Of a DNA stretch of 64,000 bases, positions 23,686 to 32,569 are shown piece after piece. The DNA is from Powellomyces hirtus. Taxonomy: Eukaryota > Chytridiomycota > Chytridiomycetes > Spizellomycetales > Powellomycetaceae. The position numbers and the translations under genes were made by a program. The stretch's first letter is position 1. Every line of letters begins with the position of its first letter. Where the stretch lies: the NCBI GenBank assembly GCA_025526995.1, contig JAHLKG010000025.1, positions 1 through 64,000 of the forward strand, written 5' to 3'. The notes below the pieces were generated by a model. It saw only the letters and a program-made list of their open reading frames with translations, ran no database searches and was not told the DNA's origin.

Positions 23686-25160
23686 ATCTGCCAGGCGGTT
23701 TTTTTGGGTGTGGTAATGTGTGCTGTGGATGCCGGGATTGGGGTTATGTTAGATGAGGTGGGGGTTTTTTCACATCGCAAAAGTAAGTGGAATGGAGAAA
23801 TTCCTTCCTTCAACATTTTACCTCGGCTAACAACAAAAACTTGCAACGCTCGTTCTGAACCATGCACTATGCGACGGGTGCCGCCGTTGTAGTTTTTCTA
23901 ACCAGCAGGCTACGGGTTATTGGGGGGCAGAGTTGGAGTGAATGGCCTTGTCTTTCAAGTTTCCGTTTAGGTCCTATATCCGCCTCCTCACAACATACGT
24001 CCGTCCAAACTGAATACTCCAAACTTTAATAAACTTAAAAGCTATCTACCCCAGTCCTGTCGCGGATTGGTAATGTAATTCAACCGACAAACAAGAGACA
24101 AGGTCCCCGCGGTGAACCCAAACTTGAGTCCTCGCCACCGCTTTTAAAATAAAACCAGGCGGATAACTTGAACCTGCCCTCCCTCATACGCCCGGATACC
24201 GTTTCCCCCACCACTGTATACGATATCAGATGTTGGCCCTTCTCTCCCCTTGTTCAACTGAGTCTCCCATACACACCTTCAAAGAACAGAATTCCGGCGG
24301 GAACTGCACACGGAAAACAAATAGTGAACAAACACTCTTTTTATTTTTGGGGGAGGAGCGAGCCACGCCGGCGTGCACGTGGGCACGAACAGAACTCACA
24401 TCGGGTTTAGGGTAAATCCGGTTCGAGGGGTCCCAGACGCCAGCAGGAGATATATTCTGTAGTAGCGGGCTTTTGTGGTGGCGAATAGCAGTAAGTCTCG
24501 AACATGGTGTTGGGGGGCGGGAAGGTAAACAAAAGAAGCTTGGAACTTTTGCACACCCTCACGCGAAACGCCACATTTGTGGAAGCACACACGCGCGGTG
24601 ACCAAAAGCGCGTTGTCTCTATCGAGCTCAATTCAAGTTAACATGCCGAGTGTTTACGGGTTCAGGTTGGGGTTTTGGGCGGGAAAGGAGAGTGGGTTGT
24701 CGCAGAAATGCCTGCTGACTGTTACGGTTTAGGCCAGAGACTGCCCGTCTCCGCATCGGCAAATCAATTTGGCCACTAGTAACCAAAGTGTCTGTGAAAG
24801 GAAAACATTCCGAAACCCTAACCCCGACCTGTCAATGGAAGCAGCGGTAGAGTGATTTCGCTGTAGGCAATGATCACAACGTGCTTGCGGTGTTTTACTG
24901 CCGAGTCAAGACGCAGTTTCACATAATCTGCTTGCTGGGAAAGTGAATGTGCTCGCGCTCTCCGTAACGTTTTCTGGCTAGTAGCCCGCGTCCTTGATGA
25001 TTGCTTCGAGTTGAACAATATCCATGGCTGGACAATCCATGCAGGACGTACTGCGCGCGCTGTTATCAATAAGATTTAAGTCCTACCTTTGTGTACCAGT
25101 GATCGTAGAGGCGAGTATAAAGGACGAATACACTTCCTTGCGAGTGGCAGGAAACAACTC
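23686..25160. other. Intergenic left of the nested elements
   Basis: No gene recognised. Two telomere-like CCCTAACC words occur near 24813. The final bases, AACTC, adjoin the target duplication of the MULE. Confidence 0.4.
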
Positions 25161-25168
25161 TAAAAATA
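25161..25168. repeat. 8-bp target-site duplication, left (MULE)
   Basis: TAAAAATA, repeated directly at 58746-58753 immediately outside the other terminal inverted repeat. Confidence 0.9.
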
Positions 25169-25382
25169 GGGGATTGTTATTTCCACCCCCCCCCCCGGTG
25201 GCACAGCGCGACACGTGACTAGTCGAGATGAAATTTAAATGATTGCGCAGCGCGACACGTGACTCGTCGGCGCGTCGCGATGAAATTTAAATAATATATA
25301 AAGACCAGAATCATGAACGGCATGCCCATTGTGACTTCCTGACCCAGAAAACTCGTTTAAGCACACCGTTCGCGATCCTGAC
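25169..25382 (+). repeat. MULE left terminal inverted repeat
   Basis: 214 bp, pairing with the complement of 58578-58745. It is longer than its partner because a block of about 45 bp (CAGCGCGACACGTGACT through GATGAAATTTAAAT) is present twice in tandem here and once at the right end. Confidence 0.9.
25295..25303 (+). promoter_or_regulatory. TATA box in left MULE TIR
   Basis: TATATAAAG lies inside the TIR about 92 bp before the ATG of the histone-H3-like gene. The mirror copy at 58657-58665 faces the acidic-protein gene. Only one strand of each TIR has this, so each TIR looks like an inward-facing promoter. Confidence 0.6.
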
Positions 25383-25394
25383 CCCCTCCTCACC

Positions 25395-25843
25395 ATGGCT
25401 CGCACCAAAAACGGCCTACGCATAAACGGCTTCGAGCCTACTACTCCTGCCAAGACTGTTGGATCTCAAACCCGTACCGCAACAGCAGAAAAGCAGCCAC
25501 GCACCTTACCCACACGCAAACGCATCGTTCGCAATACTCCCAAGCTCAAAGCTACTCGCAGGAAGCGGAAGCAGACTGCCTGGCTTCGTGAGATCAAGCA
25601 GTATCAAAAGTCGACAGACCTCCTGATTTGCAAGCTCTCATTCCAGCGCATGTTCGCGAAATTGTTTCGGACATTAAACTGACCCCTATCTGATGGCAAT
25701 CCAGCGCACTCCTAGCTCTTCAAGAGACAGCCGAAGCCTACCTTGTAGCCATGCTTGCAAAAGCCAATAAGGCTGCAATCCACACAGGAAGAAAGACAAT
25801 CAAACCGGTCGATCTTAACCTAGTTAGAGCATTTAAGAAGTGA
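25395..25843 (+). pseudogene. Histone H3-like gene carried by the MULE (broken)
   Basis: Starts MARTKNG, keeping the ARTK start of histone H3, followed by a basic tail and the histone-fold entry WLREIKQYQKSTDLLICKL, then SFQR. A one-base-type frame change near 25652 moves the frame to HVREIVSDIKLTPI, a TGA at 25691-25693 falls where H3 has arginine, and then WQSSALLALQETAEAYLVA, NKAAIHTGRKTI and LVRAFKK complete the fold and stop at 25843. The divergence from canonical H3 in tail and loop resembles centromeric or other variant H3 proteins. It begins 12 bp inside the TIR. Whether the element captured it from a host or it is element-specific cannot be decided here. Confidence 0.85.
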
Positions 25844-25929
25844 TACATCTTCCAATATACAATATATTGAGCTTATCATTGAATACCCTATAAACACGGA
25901 GCAGAGGCTATAAGAAAAGGGATGGATGA

Positions 25930-26870
25930 CTACATATTGACACTTTGCTGAGAGAGAACAGCAGAATCACTCTGTGTCGTACACAGCAAACGTTGCGGAC
26001 ATTTTCGTGCATCATGGTCCTGTCCTTTGCATATGCTGCACTTTCGAGGGGCTCGACCGGTTTGCAAATGTTGAACATATTCGAAGTGAGACGGGCTGCA
26101 CTGGATAGAGGATTTGTTGACAAACCCTCCTAGATTAGCTTGAGTTGACCGAGACGATGCACTTGCTATAGTCTGCTGTCAGTTTTTCAATTTGACGGAT
26201 CGTCCATGTCCTTGTTGCATGAGAGGATTCGCAATGGGTTGCACTTCTGTGACAATCTTGTCAAGTTGCAGGAGGATTGCTGCTTGCTGATAAGGTCCCA
26301 CCATCTCATAACGTTGACTGACTGCCTGAAGCCTTGGAGCAACTGCTCCGCAATCTAAAGAGTTGGGTTGAGCCAACACACTCTGCGGCAGTGCAGCATT
26401 GTCTAAGTGCCACAGTGGATGGAAATTATGGACGGTGAGAGGATCGCCCTGCGCAAAGAGCTAGTGAATGAAGTGCTTGCATGGAATGCCCATAGTTGTT
26501 GATAGAGTGTTGGTGCATGGAGTCGATGATGAATCAAGAGACGTTTTGCAAGCGCATGCTGATCGAAGACTTTGTTGAGTGCGTAAACTGAAATCCGTCG
26601 AACTACGTGAGCAAAGAAGGGATCTCTGTGCTTGTGGAAGACCCGTGTAGTTTCAGCTGAATGTTGAGCTTGGATGTTACGGACTTGAGTGTCAATAGAA
26701 TGGGCAATGCGTGTTTGAACGTCTCGCAGATCTCGAGTGGAAACACTGATATAGTTCTTGATCATTGAGTGAAGGCGCTCAGCCCGTGAAGAGGTGAGAT
26801 TGCCGAAATGTCGGAGGTTGTTTGTGAAAGTATGCACAAAACGCTCTTTGTGTTTGAGCCAGGTTGCTTC
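25930..26870 (-). pseudogene. MULE transposase, C-terminal part
   Basis: This is the downstream part of the transposase whose upstream part lies at 56815-57895; the copia element separates them. It resumes at ATWLKHKERFVHTFT and continues NNLRHFGNLTSSRAERLHSM, the region after the DDE core. A SWIM zinc finger follows (GIPCKHFIH, then a TAG codon, then LFAQGDPLTVHNFHPLWHL). Near the end is a CCHC knuckle, CSICKGQDHDARKC, at 25999-26040, and a stop at 25930. SWIM and CCHC motifs are usual in MULE/FAR1-type transposases and bind DNA. At least one frameshift (between 26403 and 26460) and two stops break it. Confidence 0.85.
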
Positions 26871-27115
26871 TGTTGAGATTGGACTTTTGAGATAAACCTG
26901 TCAAATCGACAGCGCTCCAAGACTCCACGTGACCCCCGCTGCGCAATGGTGCTTCATCTGACCGCGACTGCTTATATAGCTTGCACAGCCACCTTTCTTC
27001 TTTGTAGTGTAGCTCTCCTTCACCCATCGTTTACACTTAACAATAACACAATCATTCCATTGTCATCAAGAGTGTCGAGCTAGCTTTTCTCTGTTGCACT
27101 ACCCCTTAACCGGAC
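26871..27115 (+). repeat. Copia 5' LTR
   Basis: Begins TGTTGAGATTGGAC and ends TTAACCGGAC; matches 56570-56814 with four substitutions. It contains TATATAGC near 26971, altered to TAGATAGC in the 3' copy. A candidate primer-binding site (GGTTATGAGCCC) follows at about 27128. Confidence 0.93.
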
Positions 27116-27208
27116 CTACGCACAACAGGTTATGAGCCCTGTCAGCCCGCTCAACGCTTAAAACGACAAACATCCTGCATCCTTCTTCACATTGTTCAAT
27201 ACTCAATC

Positions 27209-28141
27209 ATGCCATTGTCCCGTAGCCCCATTCGGACCAGGTCCGGAACAAACACTGCCCCTGCGCCGACGCAGGATTCTGCAGATGAGGGTCCTCACAG
27301 TGAGGACGACAAGAGTCAAGCTGCTCGACCTGACGACGAGATCGTCACCAAGGAGTATTTGGAGAAGGCGCTGTTGGAATCCCAACGCATTATTGCCGAA
27401 ATGCAGGAACACATGCTGCTGGAATCGCAGCGACTCGCCGCCGAGTCACAAAGGGAGTCTCAGCACCTTGCGGCTGAATCCCAACAAGAGATGATGGAAA
27501 AGATGATTTCTACCTTTGCACAAATGCAAATGCAGACGGCCGCCGCTGCAAACCCTCACGTCTTCCCGGAGGACCGCCCACACTCTCGCTCATCAGAGAA
27601 TTCTTCTCCCACGTCGTCCTCAATGAATTCCGTTGCAAAGGAGCTCCTTAAACAAGTTCCCAACTTCGATGGCGATATGAGTAGCCCGCAATTACTTCTC
27701 AAATTCATTGCAAAACTGGACGACTTTTTCGAGGTTACATACCTCCTGCCACTTCTCAAAGCAAAAATGGCGGTAAGCAAACTCACATCTACCGCTCACA
27801 TCTGGTGGAGGACCCAGGAAAGCCAGGGGACCGCCCCTCGAACATGGAATCATCTCAAAACAACGCTACGCCTGAGATTCACACCACCAGCGTTCAGCTC
27901 AATGATCCGCGATAAACTGGATGATCTTTCGCAGACCACGTCGGTTATTGCATACAACAATGCGTTCAACAAACTCGTCATGCAGATTCCCGACATGAAC
28001 AAAGGAGAAATCGAGCATTGCTATCTCAAGGGACTCAAGCGTCCTATCTACTCAGCCATCATCTCAAAGGATCTCTTGGATCTGGACGCCATGCAGGAAG
28101 CCGCAATCCGACAGTGTGCCCAAAACCGAGTCTCACGTTGA
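27209..28141 (+). CDS. gag: Copia Gag capsid polyprotein
   Basis: 310 aa starting MPLSRSPIRTRSG. It has an acidic N-terminal part, a glutamine/serine coiled-coil repeat (SQRLAAESQRESQHLAAESQ), and the retrotransposon Gag core (VPNFDGD, then LTSTAHIWWRTQESQGTAPR and LRLRFTPPAF), which assembles the particle around RNA. It ends at a stop that overlaps the pol frame, so Gag and Pol are in different frames, either by a programmed shift or by a mutation. Confidence 0.85.
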   Translation: MPLSRSPIRTRSGTNTAPAPTQDSADEGPHSEDDKSQAARPDDEIVTKEYLEKALLESQRIIAEMQEHMLLESQRLAAESQRESQHLAAESQQEMMEKMISTFAQMQMQTAAAANPHVFPEDRPHSRSSENSSPTSSSMNSVAKELLKQVPNFDGDMSSPQLLLKFIAKLDDFFEVTYLLPLLKAKMAVSKLTSTAHIWWRTQESQGTAPRTWNHLKTTLRLRFTPPAFSSMIRDKLDDLSQTTSVIAYNNAFNKLVMQIPDMNKGEIEHCYLKGLKRPIYSAIISKDLLDLDAMQEAAIRQCAQNRVSR

Positions 28142-28538
28142 AGCCCATGTGATGCATGGGAATTCGGACGCCAACACCAATGAACACGCGCCCCGAAAAT
28201 CGTGGAAGAAACAACGCCGCCGCTCAGTTCCAGGATCTCCCTGCCTCCTCTGCAAACAAACCGGTCATTGGATGAAGGACTGCCCAAAAATGAAGGACGT
28301 GCGCGAGCTCCTTAAACAACATCAGCAAGAACCTGCTGCCAAAGCAAACCTCGTTTTGGCAACTAACCACAGGTGTTCGCACTCAATCGCCCTTGATTCT
28401 TGCGCAACGCACCACATTATCAAGGACACTATTCTCCTTACTGACCTGCGACCCATCCCGGCAGTCCAAATCAGCGTCGCAAACGGCGAAAACCTTACTG
28501 CTCGCGAAGCAGGCACACTCACCATCAGCAATAACGAC
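28116..28538 (+). pseudogene. pol: Copia Pol, 5' part (zinc knuckle and protease)
   Basis: Carries the nucleocapsid CCHC knuckle CLLCKQTGHWMKDC and the start of the aspartic protease at IALDSCATHHIIKD. The usual active-site triplet is DSG/DTG; here it reads DSC, so the enzyme may be inactive. The frame is cut by the PLV exactly after NNDT; it continues beyond the virus at 53155 as DEAIVCVDVLYVPEASRN, in the same frame once one copy of ACGGA is removed. Confidence 0.85.
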
Positions 28539-28543
28539 ACGGA
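28539..28543. repeat. 5-bp target-site duplication, left (PLV)
   Basis: ACGGA, repeated directly at 53150-53154. Five to six bases is the size made by polinton and retroviral-type DDE integrases. Confidence 0.9.
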
Positions 28544-28595
28544 TGTCGCAGGCCACTGATCCAACTCACGTGAGTTGGATCAGTGGCCTGCGACA
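28544..28595. repeat. 52-bp perfect palindrome at left PLV tip
   Basis: The outermost 26 bases of the virus are followed at once by their exact reverse complement, with no loop. The same palindrome sits at 53098-53149. Confidence 0.95.
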
Positions 28596-29360
28596 GGTAC
28601 AGTTGGATGGTTTGTGCCTATTTTGGGCACTGGTACATTTAGCACGGTTTGCCCAGGGTCATTGGTACATTTGCCATGGTTTGCCAATGAAAAGACACTT
28701 TTGGCGACCTAAGTACAAGTTCAGTTAACACTTTGCGACGTTTTGGAGCTGTGTGTACTCAAAGGTCACTTAGCTGCCGTGTGCTCCCTTTTGGCCTCCC
28801 TTCCACCGACGCGTCTGTCCTTGCCCAAGCCACACCTTGTCCGAAAGCCCGCGACTTTGATTACGTAAGCACCCTCTCTCATCTGTGCGTACTTTGCGCC
28901 AAAACAGCAAAACCCCCCTGGGAAAGAAGGGTTTATGCCCCAGCATCCAAACGGACACCAGTTGTATTCTTCCACTTGGTCTAAGTAGAAGCGCTGTATT
29001 GTTTATAGCGCATCCCATAGCTTGATGTATGTGTCCTAAATGAGCCGCTTGGCTCCTTGTCCTATATGGCTCTTTGGCCTCCTCGTCCTCCCACTGTACT
29101 GAGGCTACCACCAGTTGCGACTTTGCTTAAATAGGATTCTATTCACACCTCTTCCGCCTATCGATAGCTTCCCGTCGTAGCTGATACACTTGTAGTTGAA
29201 CAGCTGACCCCCTTATCCCCTCCCGCCCCATCCATCCCCCTTTCTCATCCATTGCCTCCTCTAGACCTTGGGTACCTTGGGTTCCATTGACAAATGCCTC
29301 CATGGCTCCATCGAGGTAATGCCTTATACCCATGTTCCATTTGTTTCCATTCATCAAAAG

Positions 29361-29518
29361 AAACCCAAGAAACCCAACCCAAATTCTATAAAAAACTTAT
29401 ATTGTAAATCGTATTTCATATTTTTTTGTTCACTCACAAGTTGTCAACTTCTTTTTTCCACTTTGCCTCTCTTCTGTCAAGATTAATATTCCTTTTGGGT
29501 ACTGGGTTTCTTGGGTTG
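29361..29518. repeat. PLV internal repeat, copy A
   Basis: Begins AAACCCAAGAAACCCAACCC and ends ACTGGGTTTCTTGGGTTG, so the ends are inverted copies of each other. About 158 bp, AT-rich inside. Nearly identical to 44999-45155; mirrored at 52175-52332 in the right TIR. Confidence 0.85.
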
Positions 29519-29798
29519 CCTCTCGATGCCCTCTCCATAAGCCTTCCCAACGTTACCCAACTTGACCCATTCCTCCATACTCTCCCTACATACCACTCCC
29601 TCTACTGCTAATATGGGAGCCTTGTGCCCCACTCGATTCTAAGCTCTGCCTTTCACATCCTGGCCTCCGCATCCTCCTCTGTCCCTTTGAGATTCCCAGA
29701 GCTGCATATGTCTTGTTTTTTTCACGCGTTTTGGCTACCGGTGTGTCCAATGTCCAACGCGTTCCTTCTTTCTCATAGCCACTCCTTTCTCGCTTACC

Positions 29799-29953
29799 AA
29801 ACCCAGGAAACCCAACACAAATTTTATAAACTTCTTATACTAGGATTCCTTTTTTCAGTATTTTCTCTCTCACACGTGCTCAACTCTCTTTTCCACTCTT
29901 ACCCGCCTGACTTGCAGCTTTCTTTGTCCCCTGGGTACTGGGTTTCCTGGGCT
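29799..29953. repeat. PLV internal repeat, copy B
   Basis: Diverged member of the same family: AAACCCAGGAAACCCAACAC at the left end and GGGTACTGGGTTTCCTGGGC at the right. Mirrored at 51740-51894. Confidence 0.8.
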
Positions 29954-29965
29954 TACTCGAGGGGG

Positions 29966-30384
29966 GATTCTGTCCACCCCGCTCTTTCCCCTGTTTTCTC
30001 TTTTGCATTGATCGATCAAAATGGCCGACTTGGCACTGCTCACTGGTGGGACAGTCTCCTACTGTCTCCTCCCGCGCAAGCCGACAGGTGGGACAGTGAC
30101 GTACTGTCTCTTCCCGCGCAACCCGACTGGTGGGACACTCATGGCCAGGCAACCGGTAATCGCCAAAAGCGCGGTTTTCTGTCGATAGAAGTGGGAAATT
30201 TTTTTGGATAAAAGCCAACGGAAAAATGCAGGCCAAAACTGCCCTCCAACCAATTCCTCGGGCAACAACCAATTCCTCAATCACCAACCATCAGCGCAGT
30301 CACCAACCATCAGCGCAGTCACCAACCAATTCCTCAAGTCACCAACCATCAGCTCAAGTCACCAACTAATTCCTCAGTCACGCA
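29966..30384. other. Iteron-like repeats inside the left TIR boundary
   Basis: Three copies of GGTGGGACA start at 30045, 30087 and 30129, exactly 42 bp apart, each followed by a related TACTGTCTC and TCCCGCGCAA block. A second short tandem array of CACCAACCATCAGC and CACCAACCAATTCCTC variants fills 30236-30381. An AAAAGCGCGGTTTT box lies at about 30167. These may be a replication origin or the promoter of the RING gene. Confidence 0.6.
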
Positions 30385-30798
30385 ATGCCAGCTCAACGCA
30401 ACCGTCAATTTGCACCGCTCGCAGAGGCTGCCCTTCAAAGGCTCACCGTGTCGGGCGCAAGACTACACTATCGAGTACTTGCCCGCCACTATCGACTCCG
30501 TCTGGCCAGGCTCACGTCTCGCTTGGAAGAGGATGCACAACTCGAGCAACGCAACGCGGAGCATTTGGAAGAACAGCTCGGCAGGCTTCGAGTGCAACAA
30601 ATCGCACAAAGTCAATCATTGGAGAAACCTGAGTTGGACTGTCCTGTATGTTTCGAAACATATGAGCAACTTACCATTGTCGTCTTAGCTTGTGGTCACC
30701 ATACATGCGGAAAATGCATGCTTGAACTAGATGCCTTTGATGACATGTTCTGCCCCCTGTGCCGTCACCCTATTACAGATATTAAGATTCTCCTCTAG
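30385..30798 (+). CDS. RING-finger protein of the PLV
   Basis: 137 aa. Residues 20-85 are an arginine-rich coiled coil; residues 91-132 are a C3HC4 RING (CPVCFETYEQL, then CGHHTCGKCMLEL, then CPLCRHPI). RING domains usually recruit E2 ubiquitin-conjugating enzymes, so a viral E3 ligase acting on host proteins is plausible, as in many large DNA viruses. The ATG follows a tandem-repeat leader. Intact. Confidence 0.85.
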   Translation: MPAQRNRQFAPLAEAALQRLTVSGARLHYRVLARHYRLRLARLTSRLEEDAQLEQRNAEHLEEQLGRLRVQQIAQSQSLEKPELDCPVCFETYEQLTIVVLACGHHTCGKCMLELDAFDDMFCPLCRHPITDIKILL

Positions 30799-30852
30799 TA
30801 GGATAGTTATCCCTCAACGATGTAAACACTTTTCAATAAGACATAATGCTTT

Positions 30853-31203
30853 TCATTCCTTGTCTTCTGTTTGGTCGCCAAAGATAGCAACAGGCTCCTC
30901 TTCCTTCCCAGACATTGCTGCACGGCGGACATCAAACGACTTCTTCTTTGGGGCTGACTTCTTTTTTGAATCTTCATCCTCCTTCTTTGGGGCTGCCTTT
31001 CGTTTCCTTGGCGTCTTTGGCTTGGATTCGCGGAGTAGTTCTTCGACGCGGTTCTCTGCCAAGTCCTTGTAGAAGGCATCTAGGATCTCCCTCCTGACAT
31101 TTTCAGGGACAATGGAGAACACTGGGTCGTCTTCAAAAGTTTTAACAATAGCGTCCACAGAAGCCTTGTCTTTGAATGTAGATGTCTCTCGGTTAAAGTA
31201 CAT
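30853..31203 (-). CDS. Small basic PLV protein, unknown
   Basis: 116 aa beginning MYFNRETSTFKDKASV. The first 65 residues look like a helical folded domain; the second half is lysine/proline-rich (RKRKAAPKKEDEDSKKK), which suggests a nuclear localisation signal or nucleic-acid binding. It is followed by a 68-bp gap from the receiver-domain gene, same strand. No family recognised. Confidence 0.6.
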   Translation of the reverse strand: MYFNRETSTFKDKASVDAIVKTFEDDPVFSIVPENVRREILDAFYKDLAENRVEELLRESKPKTPRKRKAAPKKEDEDSKKKSAPKKKSFDVRRAAMSGKEEEPVAIFGDQTEDKE

Positions 31204-31270
31204 TGTTTTACCTATACAATACTGAAAAATTTACAAGCGCGGTTCATTGAAGCTTAACAAACGCCGACGT

Positions 31271-31960
31271 TTAGATGACGCCGCAGTAACGCTCTACTAA
31301 AGTATGACAATCCTTCATTTGGAAGCCTACCCCCTTCTGTACAAAATCAGTGAATCCCAAAGCCATACCCTTTTCTTGGTACGAACGCGTAGAGTAACCA
31401 CTTACGCCGATGACGGGTACCGGTGGTGAAGAGGTCTCTCTTTTGAAAGCCCGTATTTCACTAACAACAGTAAGGCCATCCTTAAATGGCATTTCAATAT
31501 CGGTAAATGCAATGGAGAAGCGTTGTTTCTTAAATAGAGCAATGGCTTGGACGCCATCTGATGCAGTAGACACTGAAACGCGAGGGGAGTACTTTTTCCA
31601 ATAACGCTCAAACATTCGTTGTGTAATGACATCGTCATCCGCAAAGAGGATGTGGATGGTGGGAGTATCCGCCGAAGGTTCAAGTGTCGCAGGGGTCACA
31701 TGGTTGGGTATAGTCCAGCCTAACTCGACTTGAAACTGTTCAGTGTTCTCGGAAGAGTTTTTGTTGCTTGTTCGCGTATCCTGGTCGGACGAGTCGTAGA
31801 GACTGGTGTGAAGGCCTTCAACGAGTTCCACAACGTTGGTGGTGAAATCTTGTATTATCTGTTTTGCCTCACTGGTGGATGGGGTCAAGTCCTTCTTCCG
31901 CACTTGGAGCTGCAGAAGCAAGTTAAAGCAGCTTTTTTTGCTTTCAGTACTCATTTCCAA
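31271..31960 (-). CDS. Response-regulator receiver-domain protein
   Basis: 229 aa. Residues about 1-100 have no recognised domain. Residues 105-229 are a two-component receiver (REC) domain with all key residues: the acidic pair in LFADDDVITQRMF, the phospho-acceptor aspartate in IAFTDIEMPFKDG, the serine in PVIGVSGYS, and the lysine in VQKG. The fold receives phosphate from hybrid histidine kinases, common in fungi. No output domain is attached. It looks like a gene acquired from a fungal hybrid kinase or regulator. Intact and therefore probably expressed from the shared intergenic region at 31961-32227. Confidence 0.88.
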   Translation of the reverse strand: MEMSTESKKSCFNLLLQLQVRKKDLTPSTSEAKQIIQDFTTNVVELVEGLHTSLYDSSDQDTRTSNKNSSENTEQFQVELGWTIPNHVTPATLEPSADTPTIHILFADDDVITQRMFERYWKKYSPRVSVSTASDGVQAIALFKKQRFSIAFTDIEMPFKDGLTVVSEIRAFKRETSSPPVPVIGVSGYSTRSYQEKGMALGFTDFVQKGVGFQMKDCHTLVERYCGVI

Positions 31961-32227
31961 TAGTGTTCAAAATTGTAGCTCCATCTGTCATTCGGTGGGA
32001 TAAGTGAGGTAGAAAAACAAGAGTGCCAAATCAATGGTTCCGCTTCTCATCTCAGTGATGGAAACTCCCTTGGTATCGGAAAGATTAAGATCCAATCAAT
32101 CTTCCCAATCAAAAACTCACGGTGCAAATTAGTGTACGCGTCGCCAAACCGTACTGATCATTGGAGGCAGTTTATCGCGTCTTGCCTAGGACGTTATAAG
32201 CTTGTTACTTTAGTATAACAAAAAACA
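31961..32227. promoter_or_regulatory. Divergent promoter region in the PLV
   Basis: Lies between the leftward receiver-domain gene and a rightward 113-aa gene. It includes ACGCGT at 32136-32141 and a TATA-like TATAAGC near 32196. Assignment as promoter is from position. Confidence 0.45.
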
Positions 32228-32569
32228 ATGAATCCGCCAAACGCGCGTACAATTGACTGTAACACGGAAGCCGAGTTCGTAAAGATTGCAGTAGAGTACC
32301 GAGAAATTCATGGCGAGGATACAATGTGGATTGTAAGGCCCACTATCGAGAATAGAGGTCTCTTTCACAAATTGCTTTTGTGTAGCTCGTTCAAAAGCGT
32401 GCACAAAAGCAAGATGCTCTGGAAGAACCGTAAAGGATTCATAGCATTCCAAAACTTGGAGACAGAGGACGGCGAAAGGCGGAAGCTCCTTGTGTTCGCT
32501 AGGTATCAATGCAAAGAGTTAACGATCCATGATTATTTGGAGATCACGTACATCAACGAGAAGTACTAA
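32228..32569 (+). CDS. Unknown PLV protein, 113 aa
   Basis: Starts MNPPNARTIDCNTEAEF and ends YLEITYINEKY. Alternating charged and hydrophobic residues suggest a small globular protein. Its stop overlaps the stop of the convergent fibre gene by four bases, typical of compact viral genomes. No family recognised. Confidence 0.6.
   Translation: MNPPNARTIDCNTEAEFVKIAVEYREIHGEDTMWIVRPTIENRGLFHKLLLCSSFKSVHKSKMLWKNRKGFIAFQNLETEDGERRKLLVFARYQCKELTIHDYLEITYINEKY

Larger units (their letters stand above)
28544..29965 (+). repeat. PLV left terminal inverted repeat
   Basis: 1,422 bp, the same length as its partner at 51728-53149 in inverse orientation. By eye only a handful of substitutions separate them (for example near 28692, 29316, 29273 and 29357). 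Open frames inside are mirrored in both copies and have no homology I know. Confidence 0.95.

Noticed and set aside
28770..29111. 113-aa reading frame in the left TIR, repeated at 52582-52923
   Set aside because: Mirrored only because the TIRs are copies; no codon bias or homology visible and other frames across it are also open.
29624..30211. 195-aa plus-strand frame across the TIR edge
   Set aside because: Translation of repeat B and the iterons; the right TIR copy ends in a different sequence after the same start.
30236..30381. CRISPR-like array
   Set aside because: Short, imperfect tandem repeats with no unique spacers, in eukaryotic DNA.
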